This document shows, piece after piece, positions 33,999-42,991 of a DNA stretch of 58,450 bases. This stretch comes from Chloroflexota bacterium. Lineage in GTDB: Bacteria; Chloroflexota; Anaerolineae; Aggregatilineales; Phototrophicaceae. How positions within the stretch are numbered: position 1 is the stretch's first letter; each line of letters starts with the position of its first letter. The DNA lies in NCBI GenBank assembly GCA_028875185.1, contig JAPPFH010000054.1:1-58450 (forward strand), written 5' to 3'. Under the pieces are notes generated by a model that ran no database searches, was not told the origin of the DNA, and saw only the letters and a list, made by a program, of their open reading frames with translations. A program made the translations under genes and the position numbers.

Positions 33999-34988
33999 AT
34001 GCTGAGGAAAATCGGGTTTCTTGTCGCTCTGCTTTTGCTGCTGTTGCCGCTGGCGGCCACATTCGCGGATTCGGTGGAGGACGCCTTCTTATGCGGCAAT
34101 CTGGCGGAGGCGGATTGCGCGATCAAGAACAACAACAGCGCGGTGATGGACGAGGTTCAGGCTTTCGCGTTTGTGCTGTTGATGCGCATGGATATAGAAG
34201 CGGCGGACCCATCCGAAAACACGAGCGTCACAATGGAAGGCGGGGGCCGCGTCGCGCTTGACCCGGCGCTGATGGAAGCGTCCAAAGCCCTCGAAACCGC
34301 AGCGGGCATGGATCCGGCGGCGATGATGTCCCTGGCCAACGAATTGTTTGGCGGGCTCGCGGCCGAGATGTCGCTGATTGTCACCATGGCTGGCGCGGAC
34401 GAGACTTCGGAATTGCCACTCAATCTGCTGTTGAAAGATGGCATCGTGGCGCTGGACATGGCGGCTTTCGCCGATGAGTCGGATGAGTCCGCGGCTGGCT
34501 GGCTGGGTATTGAGTTGGCGGATATCGTGGATAGCGCTGGACAAGAGACCGACATGACCGCCGAGATGGGCGGCATGGATCACGGCGCGCTGGCGGAGGC
34601 CAGGTCGATCGTCCGCTTGCCCGACAGCGAAGTGAATGGTCAGCCGGTGGCGGTCTTCCAAACCGCGCTTGAATATGAGGCGCTGCTGGAGTCTATGGGA
34701 ATGGTGGCGGATTTATCCGGCGCTTTAGGCGCGGATGCGGCCGCCTTGGAAGTTGTCGGCGATGCCTCGCTGCATGTCCTGGAATACATCAGCCTGGTGG
34801 ACTCCTACACGCAGCGGCTGGAACTCGAGATTTCGACAATGGAAGAAGCTACGGGGGAGACGGCGCCCTTCTCCTTCAGTATGACCATGCGCCTGGACAT
34901 GAGCGAATTCAACGAGCCGGTCAATGTGGCGCTGCCGGAAGATGTCTTTATCATGCCGCTGGCGATGATGCGGCAGATGAATCAATAG
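33999..34988 (+). CDS. secreted hypothetical protein
   Basis: This has 329 residues with a clear signal peptide (KIGFLVALLLLLLPLAATFA). The mature protein has two cysteines close together near the N-terminus (CGNLAEADC), probably a disulfide, and long stretches of beta-strand-like text rich in Met, Ala, Glu and Asp. The architecture is reminiscent of LolA/LppX-type lipid-binding lipoproteins, but there is no lipobox and I cannot confirm a fold. Start supported by GAGGAG and a TATAAT box. Confidence 0.7.
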   Translation: MLRKIGFLVALLLLLLPLAATFADSVEDAFLCGNLAEADCAIKNNNSAVMDEVQAFAFVLLMRMDIEAADPSENTSVTMEGGGRVALDPALMEASKALETAAGMDPAAMMSLANELFGGLAAEMSLIVTMAGADETSELPLNLLLKDGIVALDMAAFADESDESAAGWLGIELADIVDSAGQETDMTAEMGGMDHGALAEARSIVRLPDSEVNGQPVAVFQTALEYEALLESMGMVADLSGALGADAAALEVVGDASLHVLEYISLVDSYTQRLELEISTMEEATGETAPFSFSMTMRLDMSEFNEPVNVALPEDVFIMPLAMMRQMNQ

Positions 34989-35040
34989 CAACTGGATCAG
35001 GGGGCGGTCGCTTGTCATCCGCCGCGGATTCTTATTATGC

Positions 35041-35066
35041 AGGGGCGGCTCGGCAAGCCGCCCGTT
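35041..35066. repeat. dispersed palindromic repeat (family A) downstream of tRNA-Ser
   Basis: An 8-bp perfect stem (GGGCGGCT with AGCCGCCC) and a five-base loop lie between the secreted protein gene and tRNA-Ser. On the minus strand it follows the tRNA by about 20 bases and could act as its terminator or processing stop. Confidence 0.6.
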
Positions 35067-35084
35067 GCATCCCATTGCATTAAT

Positions 35085-35171
<87 letters not shown>

Positions 35172-35273
35172 CTAGCGGACGCCCAGTATACCCGCTCGGC
35201 AATGAAATTGAACAGCCCTTTGCGTAATATGTGCTGGTTTCCGCGATGACCATCGGGCGACGCACCGCCGCGC

Positions 35274-35302
35274 GTAGACACAGCGGGTCAGCCGCCCCTG
35301 CC
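35274..35302. repeat. dispersed repeat (family A) half-palindrome
   Basis: GTAGACACAGC leads to GGGTCAGCCGCCCC. This is the minus-strand form of the GTCTAC centre plus one arm. It lies just after the tadA stop on the minus strand. Confidence 0.45.
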
Positions 35303-35305
35303 GGA

Positions 35306-35773
35306 CTACGATCTATTGCGGAGTTGGCGGAAGAAATCGCGAATGAGTTGAGCCGCTTCATCGGCGAATAAGCCGCCTTCAACATGCAGGCTATGATTAA
35401 GCCGGTGGTGCCGCGTGATATCAAAAACGCCGCCGGCCGCGCCCGCTTTGGGGTCAGCCGCCGCGTAAACCAGCCGCGGCAAACGTGCCAGCACCATCGC
35501 TCCGGCGCACATGGCGCAGGGCTCAAGCGTGCAATAGAGCGTAACATCGTCAAGGCGCCAAGAATGGCGCGCTGCCGCCGCTTCGCGCAGGGCGATCATC
35601 TCCGCATGCGCCGTGGGGTCTTGGTCAGCTTCGCGCCGATTATAGCCGCGGCCGATGATTTCTCCTCGATGAGCGGCGACAGCGCCAATTGGGACATCGC
35701 CGTATTTCAGCGCGCGGCGAGCCTCCAAGAGGGCAAGGCGCATCCACTTACGGTCGTCGTTAGTAATCGGCAT
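35306..35773 (-). CDS. tadA: tRNA adenosine deaminase
   Basis: The 155 residues show the deaminase zinc site HAEM (catalytic Glu) and PCAMC. The flanking text, GAAGGVFDITRHHRLNHSLHVEGG, is typical of TadA. It converts A34 of tRNA-Arg(ACG) to inosine, an essential change for decoding CGN codons. The start overlaps nothing; the 178-residue gene upstream ends two bases before it. Confidence 0.92.
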   Translation of the reverse strand: MPITNDDRKWMRLALLEARRALKYGDVPIGAVAAHRGEIIGRGYNRREADQDPTAHAEMIALREAAAARHSWRLDDVTLYCTLEPCAMCAGAMVLARLPRLVYAAADPKAGAAGGVFDITRHHRLNHSLHVEGGLFADEAAQLIRDFFRQLRNRS

Positions 35774-35775
35774 GG

Positions 35776-36312
35776 TCAGAAGAGGCTCATCTGCGCGGGC
35801 GCATCCGGATCGCTCTCATGCTCGTCCTCGTCGATTGAAGATTTTTGTTCCGCGACTTCGGTTCGCAGCGCATCGGCGGCGACGCTGTCCTCAAACGTGA
35901 CTGGCTCGGCTAAGGCCGGCTCGGTTATTTCGCCGCTGCCCGCAATAGGGAATACCTGGCCCGCCTCGTAGTCATGCTCTGCGGGATCGGGCGCAATCGG
36001 CTGGCCCTCTTCGTCAAATTGGCTTTCATCGATAGCGACGCACTCGGGGCACAGGCATTCGGCCGGATGCGCTTGCGCGGATTTCACGCTGTCAAGGATG
36101 TTCATATCGGCGCGATAGTCAGCTCCTGCATCGTCAACATGCATCGTCGCTTTGACGCGAAGCCGCGCCAACTCGTCATCGCGGAAGCCGACCTGGCGCA
36201 TGACCGCCGTCAGTGACGACAATGTCACACGATCGTCGTTGCGCGCGACCTGTTTGTACTGCTCACGCAGGCTGCGCAGCCACTCTTCATAAAAGACGCT
36301 TTGCGTGTCCAT
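35776..36312 (-). CDS. hypothetical protein with CxCPxC site and C-terminal clamp-binding-like motif
   Basis: This has 178 residues: an N-terminal helical part (about 1-65), an unusual ECLCPECV cluster near residue 87 that could bind one metal ion, then an acidic disordered region. The final five residues are QMSLF. This matches the beta sliding-clamp binding consensus (QxSLF or QLxLF) found at the ends of DNA repair and replication proteins. The gene lies two bases before tadA. I do not recognise a family; a role at the replication clamp is inferred from the motif alone. Confidence 0.65.
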   Translation of the reverse strand: MDTQSVFYEEWLRSLREQYKQVARNDDRVTLSSLTAVMRQVGFRDDELARLRVKATMHVDDAGADYRADMNILDSVKSAQAHPAECLCPECVAIDESQFDEEGQPIAPDPAEHDYEAGQVFPIAGSGEITEPALAEPVTFEDSVAADALRTEVAEQKSSIDEDEHESDPDAPAQMSLF

Positions 36313-36352
36313 AACCTTTTCTCATCAATTCTCACTTCCGCAACAATCGCAA

Positions 36353-37867
36353 TTATAGCGATTTCCGCTGGTCCGGATGGCGCTGATAGAGACGCGTGAT
36401 GTGCAGAAGCGCGTCTTTGCCCGGGTGATTCAGTGCCGCTTCTGTAAAGCGCCAGGTCCAATTGCCGGCCGCAGCGCCCGGCGTATTCATACGCGCGCCG
36501 GCGCCCAAGCCTAAGACATCTTGCAGCGGCATGATGAAGGCTTTGGCTGAGGAGCGCATGCCCGCCCGCGCCAAAGTCCAGACGATGTCGTTTACATCAT
36601 GCCCGAGATAATCTTTGACAAAAGCGCGCGTCGGCTCGTCAACTTCAGTTTCCCACCAGCCGCGAGTGGTATTGTTATCGTGAGTGCCCGTATAGACGAT
36701 GCAGTTGACCGGATGATTGTGGGGCAGGAAAGGGTTGGCTGGGCCATTCCAGGCGAAGTGCAGCACCTTCATGCCGGGCAGACCAAAGTCATCGCGCAGC
36801 TTTTCCACGCCGGGGGTGATCACGCCGAGGTCTTCCGCGATGATGGGCAGCTCGCCCAGCGCCGACTTGATTTCGTGAAACAGGGACGCGCCCGGCCCCG
36901 CCACCCACCGGCCCCGGATCGCGGTCGGCTCGCTGGCCGGGATTTCCCAATATGCCTCGAAACCGCGAAAATGGTCGATGCGGATGAAATCGACCAGCCG
37001 CAGCAGCGCCTTAATGCGCTCAATCCACCACTGGTAGCGGTCGGCCTCCATCGCGTCCCATCGATATAGGGGATTTCCCCAGCGCTGCCCGGTCGGGCTA
37101 AAATAATCGGGCGGTACGCCGGCGATCACTGTGGGTTCGCCTGCGTCATCGAGAAAGTATTCCTGCTGATGCGCCCAAACATCGGCGCTGTCGTGGGCGG
37201 CGAATATCGGCAGATCGCCGATGAGCCGGATGCCCTTGCCTTGCGCGTACGCTCTCAGCGAAACCCATTGCCGATGGAAGAGCCACTGCCGAAAGCGCTC
37301 CAGGTTGATCCGCTCAACGCAATCCGCGCGCGCGGCTGCCAAAGCGGCGCCTTCGCGGGAGCGCAAATCACGCTCCCATTTCGTCCAGGGGCGCAGATTA
37401 TGCGCTCGCTTCAAAGCGATGAAAGCGGCGTAATCTTCCAGCCAGAACTGATTCTCGCTTACAAATTGACTATATTCCCGATTCAGCGCCGGATCGGGAT
37501 TCGACCTGAAGTTATGATGGGCGAGCGCCAGCTTCTGATTGTGATAGGGGATGATCCAACCATAATCGACGCGGTCCTGTGGAAAGGGCGGCGTATCGCT
37601 GAGGTCGCCCTTCTTTAGCAGGCCATCGTCAACAAGTGTATCGAGGCTTATCAAGTTGCTGTTGCCGGCGAAGGCTGAGAGTGTCTGATATGGCGAGTCG
37701 CCGTAGCTCGTTGGGCCCAGCGGCAGCACTTGCCAGATGGATTGCCCCTGCGCTTCCAGCCAGTCGACGAAACGGTAGGCGCCAGCGCCCAAGTCGCCAA
37801 TGCCGTATCGGCCCGGCAGCGAGGTGGGGTGCAGCAGGATGCCGCATGAACGCTTCAGTCCGTTCAT
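36353..37867 (-). CDS. malQ: 4-alpha-glucanotransferase
   Basis: The 504-residue GH77 protein shows RSCGILLHPTSLPGRYGIGDLG at the N-terminus, then IRIDHFRGFEAYWEIPA (nucleophile Asp region), IAEDLGVITPGVEKLR (acid/base Glu region) and YTGTHDNNTTRGWW. It transfers alpha-1,4-glucan segments in maltose or glycogen metabolism. Length is that of the shorter bacterial MalQ type without N-terminal carbohydrate modules. No other glycogen gene is adjacent. Confidence 0.93.
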   Translation of the reverse strand: MNGLKRSCGILLHPTSLPGRYGIGDLGAGAYRFVDWLEAQGQSIWQVLPLGPTSYGDSPYQTLSAFAGNSNLISLDTLVDDGLLKKGDLSDTPPFPQDRVDYGWIIPYHNQKLALAHHNFRSNPDPALNREYSQFVSENQFWLEDYAAFIALKRAHNLRPWTKWERDLRSREGAALAAARADCVERINLERFRQWLFHRQWVSLRAYAQGKGIRLIGDLPIFAAHDSADVWAHQQEYFLDDAGEPTVIAGVPPDYFSPTGQRWGNPLYRWDAMEADRYQWWIERIKALLRLVDFIRIDHFRGFEAYWEIPASEPTAIRGRWVAGPGASLFHEIKSALGELPIIAEDLGVITPGVEKLRDDFGLPGMKVLHFAWNGPANPFLPHNHPVNCIVYTGTHDNNTTRGWWETEVDEPTRAFVKDYLGHDVNDIVWTLARAGMRSSAKAFIMPLQDVLGLGAGARMNTPGAAAGNWTWRFTEAALNHPGKDALLHITRLYQRHPDQRKSL

Positions 37868-37902
37868 GCGAAGGACCCGCGCTGAACCATTGGCGACATA
37901 AA

Positions 37903-39231
37903 TCAGTTATCCGCCAGCAGGTCGGCGACCGCGACCGCCAACTGACAAGTCTCGACTGTCGCTTCGCAGCCATCGCGCAGGCGCCGCAGCTTGACGACGC
38001 CGGCCTCGATCTCATCGGGACCAGCAATGGCGACGACGGGAATGCCCCGTTTGTCGGCGTAGGCGAGTTGCCGCCCCAGCTTGCGGCTCCCCAAGTAGAC
38101 CTCGGTATTGATGCCCGCTTCGCGCAACTGACCGCCAATCCGCACCGATGCGCGCCGCGTCTCTTCGTTGAAGACGGTCACCAGCGCTTGCACCAGTGTG
38201 CCGCCCAAATGCGGCGGATAAAGATCCAACTCGTCCATCAAGTCGATGATGCGCTCGATGCCGAAGGAGGTGCCGGTCGTGGGCAGGCTTTGCCGGCGGA
38301 ACATGCCGATCAGGTTATCGTAACGTCCACCACCGCTGATGCTGCCCAGATTCGGTTGCGATATCACCGTTTCGAATATGGGACCGGTGTAATACCCCAG
38401 CCCGCGCACCATGGTAAGGTCGAACTCGTAACGCTCAGGCGGAATTGCGGCGTCGGCGAGCAAGTCAGCCAGTTCGCGCAATTCATCCAATCCGTTGTCG
38501 CCGCCGGCTATAGTCTCCTTGATCGCTTCCAGGCTGTCTCCGCCTGGCTCAGTCGCCTGCAAAACGCCCATCATGCGGCTGACGGCTTCGCCATCAATCC
38601 CCCGTTCGATCAGCTCGCGCTTGACGCCGTCGGCGCCGATCTTGTCGAACTTGTCGACGCTGCGGTAGAGATCTGGCAGCTGCCCAGAAGGGACGCCGGA
38701 GAATTCGCCGATTGCGGTTAAGAGCCGGCGATGGTTAATCTTGATCACAAATTGCGGGAAACCGAGCCGCCGCAATATCTCATGCATCATAATCACAATT
38801 TCGGCATCGGCGCTCATGCTGGCGACGCCAACTGTATCGGCATCGCACTGCCAGAATTCGCGATAGCGTCCCCGCTGCGGGCGTTCTCCGCGGAAGACGG
38901 GCGCGATGTGGTAACGTTTAAATGGCAGGTTGAGTTGGCTCTCGTATTGCCCGACTACGCGCGCCAGCGGCACCGTCAGATCATAGCGCATCGCCAGCGG
39001 CTCACGCTTGCTGCGCCCATGTTGCGCGGTGAATATGAGCTGCTCCGCGTCCTCGCCGTATTTGCCGAAGAGCGTCTCCTGCAATTCAAGGACCGGCGTA
39101 TCGATCGGCTCGAATCCGAAGCGATGAAATATGGATTTGATGCTGTCGAGCGCATAGCCGCGCCGGAGCATCGTTTCCGGCAGAAAGTCGCGAAAACCTT
39201 TGGGCGCGCGCGGCGCGATAGTCTTGCTCAT
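37903..39231 (-). CDS. hisS: histidyl-tRNA synthetase
   Basis: About 442 residues from the ATG at 39231, with GGAGGG upstream. Class II motif 2 is FRGERPQRGRYREFWQCDAD and the histidine-specific loops are VRGLGYYTGPIFE and SGGRYDNL. The C-terminal anticodon-binding domain carries GSRKLGRQLAYADKRGIP. It charges tRNA-His. A longer reading to 39285 adds an unsupported leader. Confidence 0.94.
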   Translation of the reverse strand: MSKTIAPRAPKGFRDFLPETMLRRGYALDSIKSIFHRFGFEPIDTPVLELQETLFGKYGEDAEQLIFTAQHGRSKREPLAMRYDLTVPLARVVGQYESQLNLPFKRYHIAPVFRGERPQRGRYREFWQCDADTVGVASMSADAEIVIMMHEILRRLGFPQFVIKINHRRLLTAIGEFSGVPSGQLPDLYRSVDKFDKIGADGVKRELIERGIDGEAVSRMMGVLQATEPGGDSLEAIKETIAGGDNGLDELRELADLLADAAIPPERYEFDLTMVRGLGYYTGPIFETVISQPNLGSISGGGRYDNLIGMFRRQSLPTTGTSFGIERIIDLMDELDLYPPHLGGTLVQALVTVFNEETRRASVRIGGQLREAGINTEVYLGSRKLGRQLAYADKRGIPVVAIAGPDEIEAGVVKLRRLRDGCEATVETCQLAVAVADLLADN

Positions 39232-39303
39232 CAGCCCTCCGCAAGGAGCGAAATCTGAATGTCTATGGCGAGCCCGCTGCGACATTCAACGGGCGTCCGA
39301 GAT

Positions 39304-39900
39304 TCATGCAGTCGCTAGGCGCGCGGCCAATGCCTGACGCCTGACCTCTTCAATCTGTTCGTAGTGCCCGACCTCGTGCGACAAACCGAATAGAAACGCG
39401 GCCGGCGCGTTCATCTCGCCGAACCTGGCGCTGAAGCGTTCGGATACATCTCGGCAGACATCCAGCAGCGGCGCGTCCGGCCAAGTCTCCAGGTAGGCAT
39501 TGCGCATGCGGCGGCTCTCTTCCAGGCGTTGGCGCACTTGCGCAACGCTCTTGATAGCGCGCCAGGGCGTCTCATATCGCGGGCGCTCCGCCGCCGGCAC
39601 ACCGCGGGCCAGCAGCGAACTCAAGGCGGCGCCCTCTTCGGAACTGGCGGTGACGTGAGCGATCAAATGCCCGAAGTTCCAGCCGATCTCCTCTTCGCCT
39701 TCGACGGCAAATGGGTCATCGGCATCGGGGTCTGCCGGCTCGAATACGATATCAGCGTCCTTGAGCCCTTCTAAAAAGCCGAGCAAAAAGTCAACACTTT
39801 CATCACTGAGCTGTTTTAGCGCCGCCGGACCGATATTCTCGCGCGCGGCAAATTCGAGATAAGTCAGCTCGCCAGCGCGCATGGGTGAAAAATCAATCAT
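39304..39900 (-). CDS. DinB-family protein
   Basis: This 198-residue four-helix-bundle protein has metal-binding histidines in NFGHLIAHVTAS and in FLFGLSHEVGHYEQI, the spacing expected for DinB/YfiT-like enzymes. Family members are thiol-dependent transferases or hydrolases, often using bacillithiol or mycothiol. It lies about 70 bp upstream of hisS on the same strand. Confidence 0.82.
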   Translation of the reverse strand: MIDFSPMRAGELTYLEFAARENIGPAALKQLSDESVDFLLGFLEGLKDADIVFEPADPDADDPFAVEGEEEIGWNFGHLIAHVTASSEEGAALSSLLARGVPAAERPRYETPWRAIKSVAQVRQRLEESRRMRNAYLETWPDAPLLDVCRDVSERFSARFGEMNAPAAFLFGLSHEVGHYEQIEEVRRQALAARLATA

Positions 39901-40463
39901 TGAAAGCCTCTCCTGCTGTAAACTGGTGGCTTATCATTCTACTGATAGCTGCGATTTCGACAAGCATGCATACAGTTGGACGCCGTGATGATCGGCGCGA
40001 GTCTAGCGCAACAATCCGTTGCCTCACTTTCGAGAATGGCGCAACCTAAATGTATGGTCCTGTAGTGAGGCCATTTGCGTTTGTATCCCCTTGAACGCTG
40101 CGACGGAATCGCCAATCGCGCAATTGAACCGCGTTTGAACTTGAGCGCGCGGCGCCACCGAACGGCCCCTCTTATGTGTCCTGCGGGCCCTTCTGGCTTT
40201 AGAAATCGTTCTGCCCCGCAATCCCTGGCGGATGGATGCCTCACAGGCTAACTGAGCGTGCATAACTGCGCTGTGTTGGCATGGCTTGCCCCGCTAGCGG
40301 CAGAAAGCGCTCAGGTTTGAACGTAAACAAAAGCCCAGCTATGCGGACGTCGAATTAACCGGCGGAAGTAATGCGACCGTTGCCCTTGGTATCCCAGTGT
40401 CGCCTAAATCCGCGTGGGCGGCGGGATCTGCCGCATACCCTGGGTGCGATATTTTAGTCCGCC
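39901..40463. other. 563-bp gap between the amidohydrolase and DinB genes
   Basis: I find no convincing gene. Short open frames exist (for example on the minus strand at 40024-40263) but lack ribosome sites and have Arg-rich shadow-like composition. No clear repeat copy or RNA structure stands out. This gap marks the 3' end of the long minus-strand catabolic array. Confidence 0.45.
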
Positions 40464-41648
40464 TCAAATACCATACAGCTCGCGCGCATTATCGGAGAGA
40501 ATCATCTTTGCTGTTTCCTCCGCCCCCGCCTCAGTCATGAATCCGTCATCAATGAGGTCTTGCAGCGCCTGCGCCAGCGCCTGCTTGCCCAACAGCGCGC
40601 TCGTATAGAATGGTTCGGGTGTGCCATAGGCGTCGGAACCGTAGCAGACTCGAGAGAGTGGCGCCATTTCCAGCACTTCGGCGATGATACGCGCGGCGGC
40701 ATTGCCAGCGAAGGGCAATCCTTCCGACAGATCGCACCAGATATTGGGTAGGACATTGGCGATGTATCCGGCCTCGGCATGATATGGGTAACCGGTATGC
40801 ACCAGCAGGATCTTGCAAGCGCGATATGCCGGGTAGCGCAGCAACTCCATTAGCTGCGCCGGGCGGCAGGCATCCAGATGCACTTCCCAATCGCCCATGC
40901 CCGTATGCACTTGCAAGGGCGCGTCAAAGTCGATGCAACGCTCGATGGCGCGGCAAAACAGATGGTCGCGCAGATTCTTGATAGCGTCGCCTCCGCGCCC
41001 GCGAGCGCGCCGGATTTTCTCTAGCGCGACCATACCTTGATCAACTGAGCGGCTGCGCGGGTCTATATCAAGTCCCGTGCGGTAAGCGATGATTGACTTA
41101 AGCCCCCTATAGCCGCCTTCGCTCAAAGCCGAAGCGATACCATCATCGTATGCGCGCTGAAACTCAAGCCAGCCTATGTCTTCGTCGAGCAGTTGCTGAA
41201 TCAGCACTTCGATGCGGAAGATGGGCAGGACTTCGACGCCAACCTGGGCGCGGAAGTTCTCGAGATTAACCTGTGGCAAGGGATGACCATCGTCCACAAT
41301 TAGTGTATCGATTTTGCCAGCTTGATGCAGGCTGTTCGCGTAGCTCGCGTATCCTTCTTCTAGGATGGCGCGGTTGCGCGCTTCAACCACTGCATCCACC
41401 GTCTCCTCTACCTGAAAGTACTCCGCCAAACGCCGCAGCATATAGCGGAAGTAAAGCGTATCGCGTTTGACCCGCTGCAATTCCGCCAGAGTAGCGTCAT
41501 CAACCTCGATGCCACCATCCCGCAGATATTGCGGCGAGCCGCCACCAAAGGAAACCTCATCCACCCATTCGTCGGCGCTGAGCTTGTCCTTGCGCCTGTA
41601 GGGATGGCAATGCGCATCAACCACGCTCAGGTTGCTGAAATCAAGCAT
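40464..41648 (-). CDS. amidohydrolase next to a glutamine-synthetase-like gene
   Basis: About 394 residues from the ATG at 41648, which shares its bases with the stop of the preceding ligase gene (ATGA). The TIM-barrel amidohydrolase starts with VVDAHCHPY (HxH metal site) and contains VHTGMGDW, VHTGYPYHAEAG and CYGSDAYGTPEPFY. It resembles the N-terminal amidohydrolase half of fungal FluG and the bacterial enzymes that hydrolyse gamma-glutamyl amides. Tight coupling to the ligase supports a shared pathway. Confidence 0.85.
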   Translation of the reverse strand: MLDFSNLSVVDAHCHPYRRKDKLSADEWVDEVSFGGGSPQYLRDGGIEVDDATLAELQRVKRDTLYFRYMLRRLAEYFQVEETVDAVVEARNRAILEEGYASYANSLHQAGKIDTLIVDDGHPLPQVNLENFRAQVGVEVLPIFRIEVLIQQLLDEDIGWLEFQRAYDDGIASALSEGGYRGLKSIIAYRTGLDIDPRSRSVDQGMVALEKIRRARGRGGDAIKNLRDHLFCRAIERCIDFDAPLQVHTGMGDWEVHLDACRPAQLMELLRYPAYRACKILLVHTGYPYHAEAGYIANVLPNIWCDLSEGLPFAGNAAARIIAEVLEMAPLSRVCYGSDAYGTPEPFYTSALLGKQALAQALQDLIDDGFMTEAGAEETAKMILSDNARELYGI

Positions 41649-42991
41649 CAGGGCGCCTCCATGTACATCCGTCGTTCCCAGGGATGCACGGTCAAATGAT
41701 ACGTTTCCAGTTCCAGACGCTTGACCTTGAGGAACTCCTGCCCAATTACTGGCGACAGCGCCGACATCAGAATCTCGTCGCTTTCCAGGGCGTCCAAAGC
41801 GACGGACAAGGCGCGCGGCAGATAGGCGATGCCATGCCGCAGGCGTTGCTCTTCGCTGAAATGCCCGACGTCTTCGTCGTTGAAAGGCTCGCCCGGATGC
41901 AATTGATTTTGTAAGCCATCCCAGCCAGCGGCGAGCAAGGCGGTCAAAAAGAAATAGGGATTGCAAGTATTGTCGCCGGCGCGGTATTCGACGCGGCAGC
42001 GCTGGTTGACATCGGGCACGCGAAGGAGGACGCCACGATTGCCAACGCCCCAAGCGATATGGGCGGGCGCCCAGGAAGCGGGCTGCAGGCGCTTGTAAGA
42101 GTTGACGGTGGGCGCCCCCACGCCGCAGATGCCCGGGGCATGCGCCATCAAGCCACCCATGAAATGCAGGCCCGTTTTGCTCAGCGGGCTATCCAGCCCC
42201 GCCCCCACCATCAGATTGTCGCCAGTCTCACGATCCCACAGCGCCAGGTGCGCATGCAAACCATTGCCTGCCAAGTCGGTGAAGGGTTTGGGCATATAGG
42301 AAGCGATCAAGCCCCGCTGCAGGGCAAGCGCGCGCGTTACCTCTTTGCAGATGAGGTAGCGGTCCGCCGCTCCCAGGGGATTGTCGTAGCGCACAGAAAA
42401 CTCAAATTGCGAGGGACCGTATTCCTTGCCCAATTGCTCAACCTGCAAGCCCATTGTCTCGAGCGCCGCGACGATTTCATGCAGCAGATCGGCAAACTGA
42501 TTCAAGCCGGCCAGGGTAAACATGCCGCCCGCTCGGCAGGGCGCATAATCGCCATTCTCTGTCTTGTTGAATAAACTGAATTCCGCTTCCAGCGCGGCGG
42601 TGATGTCTATGCCTCGGCCCGTGAAACTTGCCATGGTCTTCGCCAGGTTCTGGCGCGGGCAGCCGTCGAAGGGCTGATGAGACTCGGTCATCATATTACA
42701 GAAGACGATGGCTGTATTTTCGTGATAGGGCAGTTTCCAATAAGCATTTGGATCAGGCATAGCCAAAAAGTCGCCGGTTTGCGCCTGCCAGATGCCATCG
42801 GCGGCGTTATGGTCGTCGACGCCGAAATTGAGGTTGGCGCGGGCAAATACAACGCCATCTTCCACGGCGCTTTCGAATTTGCTCTTCGGCGCCGTTTTGG
42901 CGCAGGCCCGTCCGTTGTAATCGTGGTAGGTCACCCAGAGGTTTTCGATCTTGTCATCGTCCAGGCGCCGCAGCAATTCTTGCTTATCCAT
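41648..42991 (-). CDS. glutamine synthetase family ligase
   Basis: About 447 residues from the ATG at 42991. It has an N-terminal beta-Grasp domain, then the catalytic domain with AALEAEFSLF, NGLHAHLALWD, and PTVNSYKRLQPASWAPAHIAWG, ending with LETYHLTVHPWERRMY. The shape is that of gamma-glutamyl-amine ligases (PuuA, IpuC, GlnA-like) rather than housekeeping GlnA. It probably ties glutamate to an amine or to ammonia for downstream breakdown. It overlaps the upstream M20 gene by eight bases. Confidence 0.86.
   Translation of the reverse strand: MDKQELLRRLDDDKIENLWVTYHDYNGRACAKTAPKSKFESAVEDGVVFARANLNFGVDDHNAADGIWQAQTGDFLAMPDPNAYWKLPYHENTAIVFCNMMTESHQPFDGCPRQNLAKTMASFTGRGIDITAALEAEFSLFNKTENGDYAPCRAGGMFTLAGLNQFADLLHEIVAALETMGLQVEQLGKEYGPSQFEFSVRYDNPLGAADRYLICKEVTRALALQRGLIASYMPKPFTDLAGNGLHAHLALWDRETGDNLMVGAGLDSPLSKTGLHFMGGLMAHAPGICGVGAPTVNSYKRLQPASWAPAHIAWGVGNRGVLLRVPDVNQRCRVEYRAGDNTCNPYFFLTALLAAGWDGLQNQLHPGEPFNDEDVGHFSEEQRLRHGIAYLPRALSVALDALESDEILMSALSPVIGQEFLKVKRLELETYHLTVHPWERRMYMEAP

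Noticed and set aside
37636-38721. Plus-strand open frame of about 361 codons opposite hisS and the malQ start
   Set aside because: It lies antisense to two conserved housekeeping genes and shows no protein-like motifs, so it is a shadow frame.
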